This document shows positions 19,553 through 29,186 of a stretch of DNA of 64,000 nt, in pieces. Under the pieces are notes generated by a model. That model had not been told where the DNA came from and searched no databases. It saw nothing but the letters and a program-made list of their open reading frames with translations. Location: contig NZ_JAPDIA010000008.1 in assembly GCF_029525575.1 (NCBI RefSeq), positions 558,001 through 622,000 of the forward strand. Direction: 5' to 3'. Source of the stretch: Cohnella rhizosphaerae (GTDB lineage: Bacteria > Bacillota > Bacilli > Paenibacillales > Paenibacillaceae). The position numbers and the translations under genes are program-made. The number at the start of each line of letters is the position of its first letter. Positions within the stretch are counted from its first letter, which is position 1.

Positions 19553-20569
19553 ATGGCTAAAGGAACGCAAACGCAGCTCAGCGGGCGGCAAAAGGCGGCG
19601 ATTCTGCTCATCACGCTCGGTCCCGAAGTGTCGGCTCAAGTTTTCAAGCACCTCCGGGAGGAAGAGATCGAGCAGCTCACGCTCGAAATCGCCAACGTCC
19701 GCAAAGTCGATCATATCGAGAAAGAATCGATTCTCAGCGAGTTTCATCAAATATGCGTAGCGCAGGAATATTTGACGCAGGGCGGCATCACCTACGCCAA
19801 AGAGATTCTGGAGAAGGCGCTCGGATCTCAAAAGGCGAACGACATCCTGAATCGTCTGACGGCGACGCTTCAGGTCAGGCCTTTCGACTTCGCGCGCAAG
19901 GCGGAGCCGACGCAAATTTTGAATTTTATTCAAAACGAAAATTCGCAAACGATCGCGCTCGTGCTCTCTTACCTTGCGCCCGAGCAATCGTCGGCGGTTC
20001 TGTCCTCCCTGCCGACCGAAAAGCAAGCCGATGTCGCGCGAAGAATCGCGCTGATGGACAGTACTTCGCCGGATGTCATCGCACAGGTGGAGCGGGTGCT
20101 CGAACAGAAGCTGTCGTCGACCGTCACCCAGGACTACACGAATGCCGGCGGCATCGAAGCGATCGTTCAGATTTTGAACGGCGTAGACCGCGGTACGGAG
20201 CGCACCATCCTCGATTCGCTTGAGATTCAGGACCCGGAGCTGGCCGAAGAGATCAAGAAACGGATGTTCGTGTTCGAGGATATCGTCAATCTCGACAATC
20301 GTTCGATCCAACGGATCATTCGCGACGTCGAAAGCCCCGATCTGCAGCTGGCGCTCAAGGTTGCGAGCGAAGAAGTGCGTGACGCGATTTTCCGCAACAT
20401 GTCGAAGCGTATGGCCGAGACATTCCGCGAAGAGATGGAATATATGGGTCCCGTCCGCTTGCGCGACGTCGAGGAAGCGCAGACGCGCATCGTAGCGACG
20501 ATCCGCAGACTCGAGGAGTCCGGCGAGATCATCATCGCTCGCGGCGGAGGAGACGATATCATTGTCTAA
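19553..20569 (+). CDS. fliG: Flagellar motor switch protein FliG
   Basis: FliG couples stator force to the rotor. I choose ATG 19553 (MAKGTQTQLSGRQKAAILL), six bases after GAGGTGG, over the GTG at 19544, giving 338 aa. The N-domain binds FliF and the C-domain carries the charged torque helix (SKRMAETFREEMEYMGPVRLRDVEEAQ). It starts 11 bases after the fliF stop and overlaps fliH. Confidence 0.96.
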   Translation: MAKGTQTQLSGRQKAAILLITLGPEVSAQVFKHLREEEIEQLTLEIANVRKVDHIEKESILSEFHQICVAQEYLTQGGITYAKEILEKALGSQKANDILNRLTATLQVRPFDFARKAEPTQILNFIQNENSQTIALVLSYLAPEQSSAVLSSLPTEKQADVARRIALMDSTSPDVIAQVERVLEQKLSSTVTQDYTNAGGIEAIVQILNGVDRGTERTILDSLEIQDPELAEEIKKRMFVFEDIVNLDNRSIQRIIRDVESPDLQLALKVASEEVRDAIFRNMSKRMAETFREEMEYMGPVRLRDVEEAQTRIVATIRRLEESGEIIIARGGGDDIIV

Positions 20570-21395
20570 CCTGATCAAATCCTCGCATGTCGTTTCCGTC
20601 GAAGAGCTGAAGCGTCTGGAGCAAATTCGATTCGTCTCTCACGCGATGAAGACGGGCGGCGTCGATGCGGACGATGCGGGAGCGGTTGACGAAGAGACGC
20701 TTCAGTTAAAGGACCGGATATTGGCCGATGCCGAGGAGACGGCGAAGATCATTCTGCAGGATGCGTCCGAGCAAGCGAGCCGAATCCAGACCGAAGCCGA
20801 AGCGGAAGCTACCGCATGGTGGGAGGGGCGTCGTACCGAAGATGCGGCGTTCGTCGACGAGGCGAAGCGCAGAGGCTATGAGGAAGGCTTCGCGAGCGGT
20901 GCCGAGCAAGCCGAGCATCAGACGCTGGCCAGGTTGGAACACATGATGCAGGAAGCGCAGCGCGTCGTGTCCCAGGCTTACGAAGCCAAGGCGAGAATCA
21001 TCGCCGAAGCCGAACGGTTCGTCGTCGAACTAAGCTGCGACATCGCCGGAAAAATCGTGCGCGGCGCGTTGGAACGCGCGCCGGAGATGGCTTTGGACCT
21101 AATGAAGCAAGCATTGTCGCGGCGCAAGGAGCAAGGGACGATCACGCTATGCGTGGCGCCGGATCAGTTCGAATTCGTCGAAGCGGCCAAAGATGAGCTT
21201 GCGCTGGCCGTCGATTCGCAAGCGGAGCTCCAGATCGTTCCGGACCCGACGGTAAAAAGCGGAGGCTGCGTGATCCGATCGGCATACGGCAGCATCGATG
21301 CGAGAGTCGATACGCAGCTGGAGACGATTCGCGAGGAACTGCTGCAGATCGCGGCTCATTCTTCCGACGAAGGGGCGACGCCCGATGGCGCTTGA
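20562..21395 (+). CDS. fliH: Flagellar assembly protein FliH
   Basis: FliH is the stator-like regulator of the FliI export ATPase. It is 277 aa and begins at a TTG that overlaps the fliG stop by 8 bases. The middle is a charged Glu/Ala-rich helix (residues 45-115) and the C-terminal domain resembles the V-ATPase E-subunit fold typical of FliH. The 3' end overlaps fliI by 11 bases, so translation is probably coupled. Confidence 0.9.
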   Translation: MSNLIKSSHVVSVEELKRLEQIRFVSHAMKTGGVDADDAGAVDEETLQLKDRILADAEETAKIILQDASEQASRIQTEAEAEATAWWEGRRTEDAAFVDEAKRRGYEEGFASGAEQAEHQTLARLEHMMQEAQRVVSQAYEAKARIIAEAERFVVELSCDIAGKIVRGALERAPEMALDLMKQALSRRKEQGTITLCVAPDQFEFVEAAKDELALAVDSQAELQIVPDPTVKSGGCVIRSAYGSIDARVDTQLETIREELLQIAAHSSDEGATPDGA

Positions 21396-22701
21396 TCTCG
21401 GGAAATACGCAGAAGCGCTTAAGCATATCGATCCGGTTCGCGTGAACGGAAAGGTGGCGCAGATCATCGGCCTCACCGTAGAATCCGAAGGGCCGGATGC
21501 CGCGATCGGCGAGGTCTGCCTGATCTACCCGGTGCGAGGCGGTTCGCCGATCGAAGCCGAGGTCGTCGGCTTTCGCGACAACCGGGTGCTGCTCATGCCG
21601 CTCGGCGAACTTCAGGCGATCGGACCTGGCTGCGACGTCGTCGCGACCGGCAGGCCGCTCACCGTGCAAGTCGGATCCGAACTGCTCGGACAAGTGCTGG
21701 ACGGACTCGGAAGGCCGCTGGATGGCGGCAGACTGCCGGCACGAATGCCGAGGTACTCGACGCAAAGCGTACCGAGCAATCCGCTCAAGCGTCCGCGCGT
21801 GACCGATCCGCTGGGTACGGGCGTGCGCTGCATCGACGGGCTTCTGACCGTCGGTCAAGGGCAGCGGATGGGCATCTTCGCAGGGTCGGGCGTCGGCAAG
21901 AGCACGCTGCTCGGCATGATCGCGCGCAACACGTCCGCGGACGTCAACGTCATCGCCTTGATCGGCGAGCGAGGGCGGGAGGTGCTCGAATTCATCGAGC
22001 GCGATCTCGGGCCTGAAGGGCTCGCGAGGTCGGTCGTCATCGTGGCGACGTCCGATCAACCGGCGCTGATCCGGATCAAAGGCGCGCTCATCGCGACGTC
22101 GATCGCGGAATACTTCCGGGACCGCGGCATGAACGTCATGATGATGATGGATTCGGTCACGCGATACGCGATGGCGCTCCGCGAGGTCGGACTCGCCATC
22201 GGCGAGCCGCCGGCGACGCGCGGATATACGCCTTCGGTTTTCGCGGCGCTGCCCAAGCTGCTCGAAAGGGCGGGGACGGGACCGGCCGGATCGATTACCG
22301 CGTTTTATACCGTTCTGGTGGACGGCGACGATATGAACGAACCGATCGCGGACGCCGTACGCGGCATTTTGGACGGCCATATCGTATTGAGCAGGCATTT
22401 GGCGCACAAAGGCCACTTCCCGGCCATCGACGTGCTGGCCAGCATCAGCCGCGTCATGAAGGATATCGTCGCAAGCGAACAGCAGGAGGCCGCCGAACAA
22501 TTAAAACGTTTGTTATCGGTCTACCGCGATTCGGAGGACCTGATCAATATCGGCGCTTACCAGCGGGGAACGAACCCGCAGATCGACAAAGCCATTCAAT
22601 TTATCGAAGCCATCAACGATTACTGCAAACAGCGAACGACGGAAAAGCTGACGCTGCAGCAGGCGCAGGAACGGTTGGTCATTGACTTCTACAAGAGATG
22701 A
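21385..22701 (+). CDS. fliI: Flagellum-specific export ATPase FliI
   Basis: FliI is the hexameric ATPase of flagellar type III export. ATG 21385 follows AAGGGG and gives 438 aa; the open frame continues upstream inside fliH and is not used. The Walker A motif GSGVGKSTLLG, the RGREV(L)EF segment and the MMMDSVTRYAMALREVGLAIGEPP block are family signatures. Confidence 0.97.
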   Translation: MALDLGKYAEALKHIDPVRVNGKVAQIIGLTVESEGPDAAIGEVCLIYPVRGGSPIEAEVVGFRDNRVLLMPLGELQAIGPGCDVVATGRPLTVQVGSELLGQVLDGLGRPLDGGRLPARMPRYSTQSVPSNPLKRPRVTDPLGTGVRCIDGLLTVGQGQRMGIFAGSGVGKSTLLGMIARNTSADVNVIALIGERGREVLEFIERDLGPEGLARSVVIVATSDQPALIRIKGALIATSIAEYFRDRGMNVMMMMDSVTRYAMALREVGLAIGEPPATRGYTPSVFAALPKLLERAGTGPAGSITAFYTVLVDGDDMNEPIADAVRGILDGHIVLSRHLAHKGHFPAIDVLASISRVMKDIVASEQQEAAEQLKRLLSVYRDSEDLINIGAYQRGTNPQIDKAIQFIEAINDYCKQRTTEKLTLQQAQERLVIDFYKR

Positions 22702-22707
22702 GGCTGA

Positions 22708-23155
22708 ATGTTCTTGCGATTCCGATATCCATTGCAAAAGATCGTTGATCTTAAGGGAAGCGAGAAGTCGATGGCGGAATGGGAGTATGCCGCGTCGCTG
22801 GGACGCCTCAGAAGCGAAGAAGAACAGCTGGATCAGCTTCGCCAAGAGCGCGGCGCTTACGAACGGGAATTGACCGAACGCTCGTCCAAGCCGACGGCGC
22901 TCGCGGAGCTTCACCTGCTGCAGGATTACATCTCTTTTTTTGGACGACAGGATCAGGCAACAAAGACAAGGCGTGCGCGCGGCCGAAGAGCATGTCCAGC
23001 AGCGTCAGGTCTTCCTCACCGACAAGATGGTGGACGAGAAGGTATGGCAGAACGCACGCTCCAAATCGCTGCAAAAGTACCGTCAGGAAGCGCTCATTCG
23101 CGAGCAGAACGAACTGGACGAGATTGCGCTGCGAAGAGCTTCGGCCAGAAGGTAA
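22708..23155 (+). CDS. fliJ: Flagellar export chaperone FliJ, frameshifted
   Basis: FliJ is a coiled-coil stalk-like protein that links FliI to the export gate. It starts MFLRFRYPLQKIVDLKGSEK, six bases after fliI. The frame breaks at seven T, 22935-22941; with six T the join reads LLQDYISFLDDRIRQQRQGVRAAEEHV. The repaired protein is 148 aa and almost all helical. Confidence 0.9.
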
Positions 23156-23188
23156 CTTAGTCAGCTTTGTGAATGGAGGGGGGAGGCC

Positions 23189-24098
23189 GTGGCGGATGCC
23201 AGCGCGGAAAAAAGCGGCTATTCCGGCTTTGAACGTTTTCTCTTTTTTTATAACGCCGATCGTTTTTACGGCGATTCTGCTGCTAGTGCTTCTCATCATC
23301 TTCAATCCGTCCCTGAGAGAAAAGGCGCAGAAGATCGGCAATCAAATACCGGTCATCGATTCGCTCGTGCCCGACGTAAAAATCGCCGAGGATCCCGCGC
23401 AGCAATCGGAGGTCGAGTCGGTGAGCGAAGCGCGGTCGAAGCTGTCCGAGCTGCAGGCGCTTTTGACCCAGCGCGACGCCGCGTTGAAGGCCGCGGACGC
23501 CAAAAGCGTCTCGCAGCAAAAGACGATCGCGGACCTTCAGGAAAAAATCGCCGCGCTCGACAAGCAGGCCGGCGATCATCAAATCAACGTGGACGCCTAC
23601 CAGGCCAAGATTCGTTCGCTCGCGGATATGTACGGCAAGATGACGCCGGGCAAGGCGGCGCCGATCATGGAAAGTTTGACGGCAGAAGAGGCGGCGCTCG
23701 TGATGGGCGCGATGAACGACGCTTCCAGAGGCCGCATACTCGAAAAGATGACGCCGGCGGTAGCCGCGGACATTACGATGCGTCTGAAAGATTCCGACGG
23801 GGTCGCCAACCAGCAGATCGCGGCGCTGCAGGCGCGAGTCAAACAACTGGAAAGCCAAACGAAGACCGCATCGAGTTCGCTTGACAGCGCGGCGCTCGCA
23901 AGCACGTTTTCTTCGATGGACGCGGCCAGCGCCGCGGATCTCCTGCTCAAGATGGCAAGCAGCGAGCAAACGAAGACGCTGCGAATCTTGAGCGGGATGG
24001 ACAATACCGCCAGGTCCGGCGTGCTCGCGGCGATGTCGAAGAAGGATGCGGAAAAGACCGCTCAACTGGTGGGCAAGCTCGTGCCGGCGAATCCTTAA
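23189..24098 (+). CDS. ylxF: MotE family protein (YlxF-like, MgtE-N-like C-terminus), frameshifted
   Basis: This protein has one transmembrane segment (about residues 20-42, FITPIVFTAILLLVLLIIF), then a coiled coil (residues 75-140) and a C-terminal MgtE-N-like helical domain (MTPGKAAPIMESLTAEEAALVMGAM). The family supports motility in Firmicutes. The GTG start at 23189 gives the typical YSGFERFLFF beginning, but needs one T removed from the seven at 23243-23249 (302 aa). An uninterrupted reading from ATG 23196 (MPARKKAAIPALNVF..) is possible, but its first 17 residues do not look like the family. Confidence 0.82.
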
Positions 24099-24141
24099 GC
24101 GAAGCGCGCACACCGATTGTCTTCGAAGGGAGGTGAAAACA

Positions 24142-25552
24142 ATGAATGTTCAATCCACGAACGCCACTGCGACCGCGAACGGGGGGAGGGGCCGGCGCGT
24201 CCAAAAACGCAGCCGCTGCCGGCCTTTTTCAAGGCGTGCTGGTGCAAAAGATCGATGCGGCCGAAACGACCGGCAGTGCGGGAAATGCCGCATCCAATCC
24301 GATGGCCGGATTGCTCGGCATGTTGACTGCCGTGCTCGGCGCAACGCCTGCAGACTCGAATGGCGAAGAGACGGCGGCTGGTCAAAAAGAGCTCTCCGAG
24401 TTGCTGAACGGGTTGGAGGACAAGCTGGCCCAGGTTGAGCAGGAGGCACAGCCATCCGATTCGCTGCTTCAAAAAATGGCGGAACTGCTTGCCAGCCTCC
24501 AAGCGCTGCTGCAACAAAATGCGGGACAAGCCGCCATGGGGAGCGCCGTGTCGGATGATTCGCAAGGCGGAGTCGCGGCGAACGCGCCGTTGGCCGAGCA
24601 AGTTCAAGCTTCGATCATCGTGCCTGCGCTACGCGACGTCATTCAGTCGCTGAGGTCGATGATGCAGAGCGGTCAATTGTCGACTGCCGCGGCAGCCGAA
24701 GCCGTGACGGGAATACGGCAGGTCCTGCAAACGGAACAGCCGGGTCCTTCGACGATCAAAACCGACCGCAAGACTGCCGGAACGACGCAAGGATCGACCG
24801 CCGTCCAAACCGCCGAGCCGGACGCGAAAAGCGTCGAGGCTGCCGTCTCGCATACGGAAGTCAAGCGATCCTTCCCGGTGTTCAAAGAACCGGTCGTGTA
24901 TTGGAACCTGCATGCTTCGTCGGCGCAAGGCGAAGCCGTCTCCGCCGAACAAGCCGCGATCGCAGATGCAGCCGCAGAAGCGGAGCAACAACCGGTCGCT
25001 CTTAATTGGCAGCAAATCGCCTCGGATGCCGGCGTTAAACCGGATGGAGGTATCGGCGCGAAGCAGCAGCCGCAGGTTACGGTGCCGGCCAGCCAGTTCG
25101 CGGAACAGATGGACAAGTTTCTCGTCAAGCAATTTAAGCTGACAAGCGGTAACGGCATCTCCGAAGCGAACATCAACCTGCGTCCGGAGCATTTGGGCGA
25201 AGTCCAGATTCGCCTGACGATTCAGAACGGGGTTCTGAACGCACAATTCGTTGCGCACAACGAAGCGGCCAAGGAATTGCTCGAAAACCAAATGGCCCAG
25301 CTAAGAGGCTCGCTTCAGAATCAAGGCATCCAGGTCGATCGCGTCGAGGTCGTTCAACAACAGCCGCAGACCGCCGCGGACAGCCCTTCGTTCATGAACC
25401 AGGAGCAACGAAGACAACAATCCCAGGGCGAGGGCGAAGCGAAGCGCTCGACGGACGGCGCGCAGACCTTGGAGGATTTCGAAGAAGAGCTTGAACGTTC
25501 CGCTACTTTAAGAGAAGCGGGCTTCGGCGGTTCCCTTAACGTCAAGGCTTAA
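24142..25552 (+). CDS. fliK: Flagellar hook-length control protein FliK, frameshifted
   Basis: FliK measures the hook and switches export specificity. It has a long Ala/Gln/Glu-rich N-terminal and middle region, then the Flg_hook domain near residues 320-400 (INLRPEHLGEVQIRLTIQNGVLNAQFVAHN), and an acidic tail. ATG 24142 follows AAGGGAGGTGA. The frame breaks at six G, 24181-24186; with five the reading is ATANGGGAGASKNAAAAGLFQ and the length is 469 aa. ATG 24146 opens the downstream frame directly, but its first residues are unlike the family. Confidence 0.9.
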
Positions 25553-25579
25553 CGCGAACCAGGGAGGTGACCCAACACG

Positions 25580-26032
25580 ATGGCGACGATCTCAAAAACG
25601 GTGTGGTCGAACTATTCGACCTTCAATAAGACGGAACCGACCGGCGCCGGAGCCGAGCTTGGCAAGGATCAGTTTATGAAAATCCTGCTGACCCAGCTTC
25701 AGAACCAAGACCCGATGCAGCCGATGCAGGACAAGGATTTTATTGCGCAAATGGCGACCTTCTCCTCGCTCGAACAAACGATGAACATGGCCACCGAGCT
25801 GCATAGCCTGAGCCAGTCCGCGGCGCTCGCCTCCAGTCTGATCGGCAAGCAGGTCGAATGGCTCGGCGCGACGAATAACGGCGCGACGGTAACCAAATCG
25901 GGCATTGTCGATTCGATCAAAATGAAAAACGGAGACCAGTTCGCCGTTATCGGCAAAGACGAAGTGGCGATCAAGGACTTGACGTCCGTGACCATCGCCG
26001 CGCAGGAGGGCGAGGCGGAATCCGGTGAATGA
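25580..26032 (+). CDS. flgD: Flagellar hook capping protein FlgD
   Basis: FlgD caps the growing hook. It is 150 aa, the short Bacillus-type form without the Ig-like C-terminal domain. The conserved N-terminal core LGKDQFMKILLTQLQNQDPMQPMQDKDFIAQMATFSSLEQ is present. AGGGAGGTGA precedes the ATG. It overlaps the next gene by 8 bases. Confidence 0.95.
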   Translation: MATISKTVWSNYSTFNKTEPTGAGAELGKDQFMKILLTQLQNQDPMQPMQDKDFIAQMATFSSLEQTMNMATELHSLSQSAALASSLIGKQVEWLGATNNGATVTKSGIVDSIKMKNGDQFAVIGKDEVAIKDLTSVTIAAQEGEAESGE

Positions 26033-26426
26033 TCCGCTGTCCGGTCTGAACGCCGGGCATCCAGGAAGAGCTATCGTACCATTGACGGCCGCAACGCCTC
26101 AAAGGTTGCGGAATACGGAAGAAACGAAGTCGCATGACGGCAATGCTTTTAAAACGATGCTTGCCGCGGAATCGCTGAAATTCAGCCATCATGCCGAGCA
26201 GCGACTATCCCAGCGGGGCATCGAGCTCGGTCCCGAACAGCTTAGCGCGATCGCATCGGCCTTGGATCAAGCATCCGCGAAGGGCGCCAAGGACTCGCTT
26301 GTGCTTTACCGGAACGTGGCGATGATCGTCAACGTGCCGAGCCGCACCGTCGTAACGGCCATGGACGACAAGTCGATGCAGCAGCACGTATTCACCAACA
26401 TCGATAGCGCCGTCTTCGTCAAATAG
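26025..26426 (+). CDS. Flagellar operon protein of the TIGR02530 type
   Basis: This is a small 133-aa protein found between flgD and flgE in many Firmicute flagellar operons. The core FSHHAEQRLSQRGIELGPEQLSAIASALDQASAKGAKDSLVLYRN followed by AMIVNVPSRTVVTAMD matches what I recall of the family. No function is established. The GTG start overlaps flgD, suggesting coupling. Confidence 0.8.
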   Translation: MNDPLSGLNAGHPGRAIVPLTAATPQRLRNTEETKSHDGNAFKTMLAAESLKFSHHAEQRLSQRGIELGPEQLSAIASALDQASAKGAKDSLVLYRNVAMIVNVPSRTVVTAMDDKSMQQHVFTNIDSAVFVK

Positions 26427-26524
26427 CCAGGCAGATAAGGGCCGGACCTCCCGAGGAGGCCTGAACCGTGGAATGAAGGAAGCGGTTCGTCTGCGAAGGA
26501 AACTTAAATGGAGAGTGAATATTA

Positions 26525-27349
26525 ATGTTGCGTTCCATGTATTCGGGCGTATCCGGCATGCGGGGATTCCAAACCAAGCTCGACGTTATCGGCAACAATA
26601 TCGCCAATGTCAATACGGTCGGCTTCAAGGCGGGCCGCGTTATGTTCAAGGACATTTTGAGCCAGTCGATGTCGGGCGTCACGTCGCCGGTCGAGGGAAC
26701 GTCGGGCGGCGTTAACGCCAAGCAGATCGGTCTGGGCGTATCGGTCGCTTCGATCGACAACGTGCATACGGCCGGCAGCGCGATGACTACGAACGTGCCG
26801 ACCGACCTGCGTATCGACGGCGACGGATTTTTCGCGGTTAAGCCGAGCGGCGACTCCGATGCCACCTACCTGACGCGCGCCGGCAACTTCACGCTCGATG
26901 CGAACCGACAATTGGTCAACGGCGACGGGATGTTCGTCGTATCCGCCGACGGAGACGCTCCGATCACCCTGGATGAAGGCGTAACCTCGTTCTCTATCTC
27001 TCAAAACGGAAGCATCGTCTCGATCGACCAGGACGGCAATCAGACGGATACCGGCATTCAGATCGGCGTCGCAAAGGTCGTAAACCCGAGCGGTCTTGAA
27101 AAGATCGGCGGCAATCTGTACCGCGTCACGCCGAATGCGAATCCGGAAGGCGAGCTGAACCTCGGAGCCGCGCAGGACGCGGAACGCGGCACGGGCACGA
27201 TCGTTGCCGGCCAGCTTGAAATGTCCAACGTCGACCTGACGAGCGAATTCACGGAGATGATCGTCGCGCAGCGCGGCTTCCAGGCGAACTCCCGCATCAT
27301 CACGACCTCCGACTCGATCCTCGAAGAAGTCGTCAACCTGAAGCGCTAA
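26525..27349 (+). CDS. flgE: Flagellar hook protein FlgE (short FlgG-like type)
   Basis: The N-terminal motif LDVIGNNIANVNTVGFKAGRVMFKDILSQ and the C-terminal coiled-coil end (GFQANSRIITTSDSILEEVVNLKR) define the hook/rod family. At 274 aa it has the size of the B. subtilis hook protein, long annotated as FlgG. The position between flgD and swrD supports hook protein over distal rod. Confidence 0.92.
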   Translation: MLRSMYSGVSGMRGFQTKLDVIGNNIANVNTVGFKAGRVMFKDILSQSMSGVTSPVEGTSGGVNAKQIGLGVSVASIDNVHTAGSAMTTNVPTDLRIDGDGFFAVKPSGDSDATYLTRAGNFTLDANRQLVNGDGMFVVSADGDAPITLDEGVTSFSISQNGSIVSIDQDGNQTDTGIQIGVAKVVNPSGLEKIGGNLYRVTPNANPEGELNLGAAQDAERGTGTIVAGQLEMSNVDLTSEFTEMIVAQRGFQANSRIITTSDSILEEVVNLKR

Positions 27350-27397
27350 TCGTAGTATCCGAATCGAGCTGAATTTACGCAAGGCTAGAATCACCGC

Positions 27398-27436
27398 GGG
27401 AGGGGGGAATCCCTCCCCAATCACGGAGGGATTCCC
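27398..27436 (+). promoter_or_regulatory. Two mutually exclusive hairpins over the swrD ribosome binding site
   Basis: GGGAATCCCTCC (27405-27416) and GGAGGGATTCCC (27425-27436) form a perfect 12-bp hairpin with an 8-base loop. Its 3' arm contains the GGAGGG Shine-Dalgarno sequence (27425-27430) and ends on the base before the swrD ATG at 27437. GGGAGGG (27398-27404) can instead pair with CCCTCCC (27411-27417), which would free the Shine-Dalgarno. The geometry suggests translational control; the control itself is inferred. Confidence 0.6.
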
Positions 27437-27670
27437 ATGATCGCCGTAACGCGGCTTAACGGCTCGCAATTTTTCATCAATGCGCTGCTGATCGAATCGA
27501 TCGAGCAGACGCCTGATACGCTGGTCACGCTGACGACCGGCAAAAAATACATCGTCGTCGAAAATAGTTCGGATGTGATCCGCTCCATTCGCCATTATCT
27601 GCGAAGCATTGGCATCATGGCTGCGCTCACGAGTCCGTCCGATACGCAAACGGAGGGAGCTTCTTCATGA
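27437..27670 (+). CDS. swrD: FlbD family flagellar protein (SwrD-type)
   Basis: This 77-aa protein begins MIAVTRLNGSQFFINALLIESIEQTPDTLVTLTTGKKYIV, the FlbD family signature. In B. subtilis the equivalent gene between flgE and fliL is swrD, which raises flagellar motor power for swarming. Its Shine-Dalgarno sits in the hairpin just described. Its stop overlaps the fliL start (ATGA). Confidence 0.9.
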   Translation: MIAVTRLNGSQFFINALLIESIEQTPDTLVTLTTGKKYIVVENSSDVIRSIRHYLRSIGIMAALTSPSDTQTEGASS

Positions 27671-28164
27671 AAAAAATGTTGCCTTGGCTTGTATCTCTGC
27701 TTCTGGCGATCACGTTGATCGTAATCGCCGGGCTCTATTCCTGGAAAACCTTCTACGGCAAGAAAGAAGCCGTAGACACGGCGACGGCTGTGCAGGATAG
27801 CGTGAAGCACGTAGAGGCCGAAGCGCTCTCCGCGGAAGAACGGAGCAAGGTCACATCCGATTTAAACGATATAAAAACGAATCTGTCCGACACGAACTAC
27901 ATCGTCATCTTCGGCTTCACCTTTCAACTAGAAAACGCCAAAGCGAAAGTTGAGTTCGACGAGATCAAAGAAAGCGTCATTAAGCCCATCATCAATCGCG
28001 CGCTCTGGAATACGACGCCGGACGACATGCAGGGCACGAAGGGCAAGGACGAGCTGGTAGCGGAGCTGCTCAACGAGATCAATCCGGTACTCACCAAAGG
28101 CAACGTCGTCAAGATCGGAATTACGAACTTTTTTAATGCAAGAGCTTTGAGTCGCGCCGGATAG
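27667..28164 (+). CDS. fliL: Flagellar basal body-associated protein FliL
   Basis: FliL surrounds the stators and supports torque. It is 165 aa, with one N-terminal transmembrane helix (about residues 5-27) and a periplasmic-side domain (YIVIFGFTFQLENAKAKVEFDEIKESVIKPIINRAL..) that contains the family pattern. It overlaps swrD by 4 bases and precedes fliM. Confidence 0.92.
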   Translation: MKKMLPWLVSLLLAITLIVIAGLYSWKTFYGKKEAVDTATAVQDSVKHVEAEALSAEERSKVTSDLNDIKTNLSDTNYIVIFGFTFQLENAKAKVEFDEIKESVIKPIINRALWNTTPDDMQGTKGKDELVAELLNEINPVLTKGNVVKIGITNFFNARALSRAG

Positions 28165-28183
28165 GGGAAAGGGGTGAACAAAA

Positions 28184-29186
28184 TTGGTTGACGTTCTGTC
28201 GCAAAACGAGATCGACGCCTTGCTGGCCGCGTTGTCCTCCGGCGAGATGGATGCGGAGGAGCTTCGCAAGGAAGATACCCAGAAGAAGGTCAGAGCTTAC
28301 GACTTTAAGCGGGCGACGCGATTTTCCAAAGACCATATCCGAAGCTTGACGCGTATCCATGAAAACTTCGCGCGGTTTTTAACGACCTATTTTTCTGCTC
28401 AACTGCGGACGTTCGTTCAGATCAATGTCGTACAGGTCGAACAGCTGCCTTACGACGAATTCATCCGATCCATCCCGAAGATGACGATATTGAACATTTT
28501 CGAAGCGGAACCGCTCGAGGGACGGATGGTGCTGGAAGTTCATCCCAACGTCGCGTTCGCGATGCTCGACAGGCTGCTGGGCGGCACGGGGGGTCGCGCC
28601 GACCAAGATCGGCAGCTTGACCGAGATCGAGAACATCATCATGGAGAAAATATTCAGCCGCGCGCTCGAGACGCTGCAGGAAGCTTGGCGGACGGTCATC
28701 GATATCGAGCCGAGGCTCGAGGCGCTGGAGACGAACCCGCAGTTCATGCAGATCGTTTCTCCGAACGAGACCATCGCCTTGATCTCGCTCAGCACCAAGA
28801 TCGGCGATACGACCGGAATGATCAATCTGTGCATACCGCACGTCGTCATCGAGCCGATCATGTCCAAGCTTTCCGTGCATCACTGGTTCGTATCCCAAAA
28901 AAAATCGCGCGCGCCCGAAGAGTTTAAACAGTTGGAGCAGCGGGTCACGAAAGCGAAGCTGCCGATCACGGCGGAACTCGGAACCTCTCAAATCTCGATC
29001 CACGAATTTTTAAATCTCGGCATCGGCGACGTCATTACGCTCGGCAAGAGCGTCGACAGCGGTCTGGATATTAAAGTCGGGGATAAGCTGAAGTACATCG
29101 GCAGCCCAGGTACGGTTCGAGACAAGATCGCGGTCCAGATCCTCGAGATCATCGACGAAGGAGTGGAAGAAGCCCATGACGAGTAA
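28184..29186 (+). CDS. fliM: Flagellar motor switch protein FliM, frameshifted
   Basis: FliM receives phosphorylated CheY in the C-ring. The N-terminal CheY-binding peptide LSQNEIDALLAAL is present. The middle CheC-like domain and the C-terminal SpoA domain (VTLGKSVDSGLDIKVGDKLKYIGSPG) follow. The frame breaks at six G, 28588-28593; with five the join reads LLGGTGVAPTKIGSLTEIENIIMEKI, a core FliM motif. The repaired length is 333 aa. The start is a TTG at 28184 after AAAGGGGTG. Confidence 0.95.

Noticed and set aside
19229..20578. Long antisense open frame (449 aa) over fliF/fliG, and similar long frames opposite fliI (21142-22500), cheB and proS
   Set aside because: They are GC-rich shadows of well-supported genes, with Arg/Leu-rich composition, no ribosome binding sites and no family motifs.
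23196..24098. Uninterrupted reading of the MotE-like gene from ATG 23196
   Set aside because: The frame is open and the spacing acceptable, but the first residues do not match the YSGFERFLFF beginning that the 23189 frame gives. Kept as an alternative in the gene entry.
24146..25552. Uninterrupted FliK reading from ATG 24146
   Set aside because: It avoids the frame change, but ATG 24142 has the better Shine-Dalgarno spacing and a FliK-like N-terminus; the G6 run fits the window-wide error pattern.
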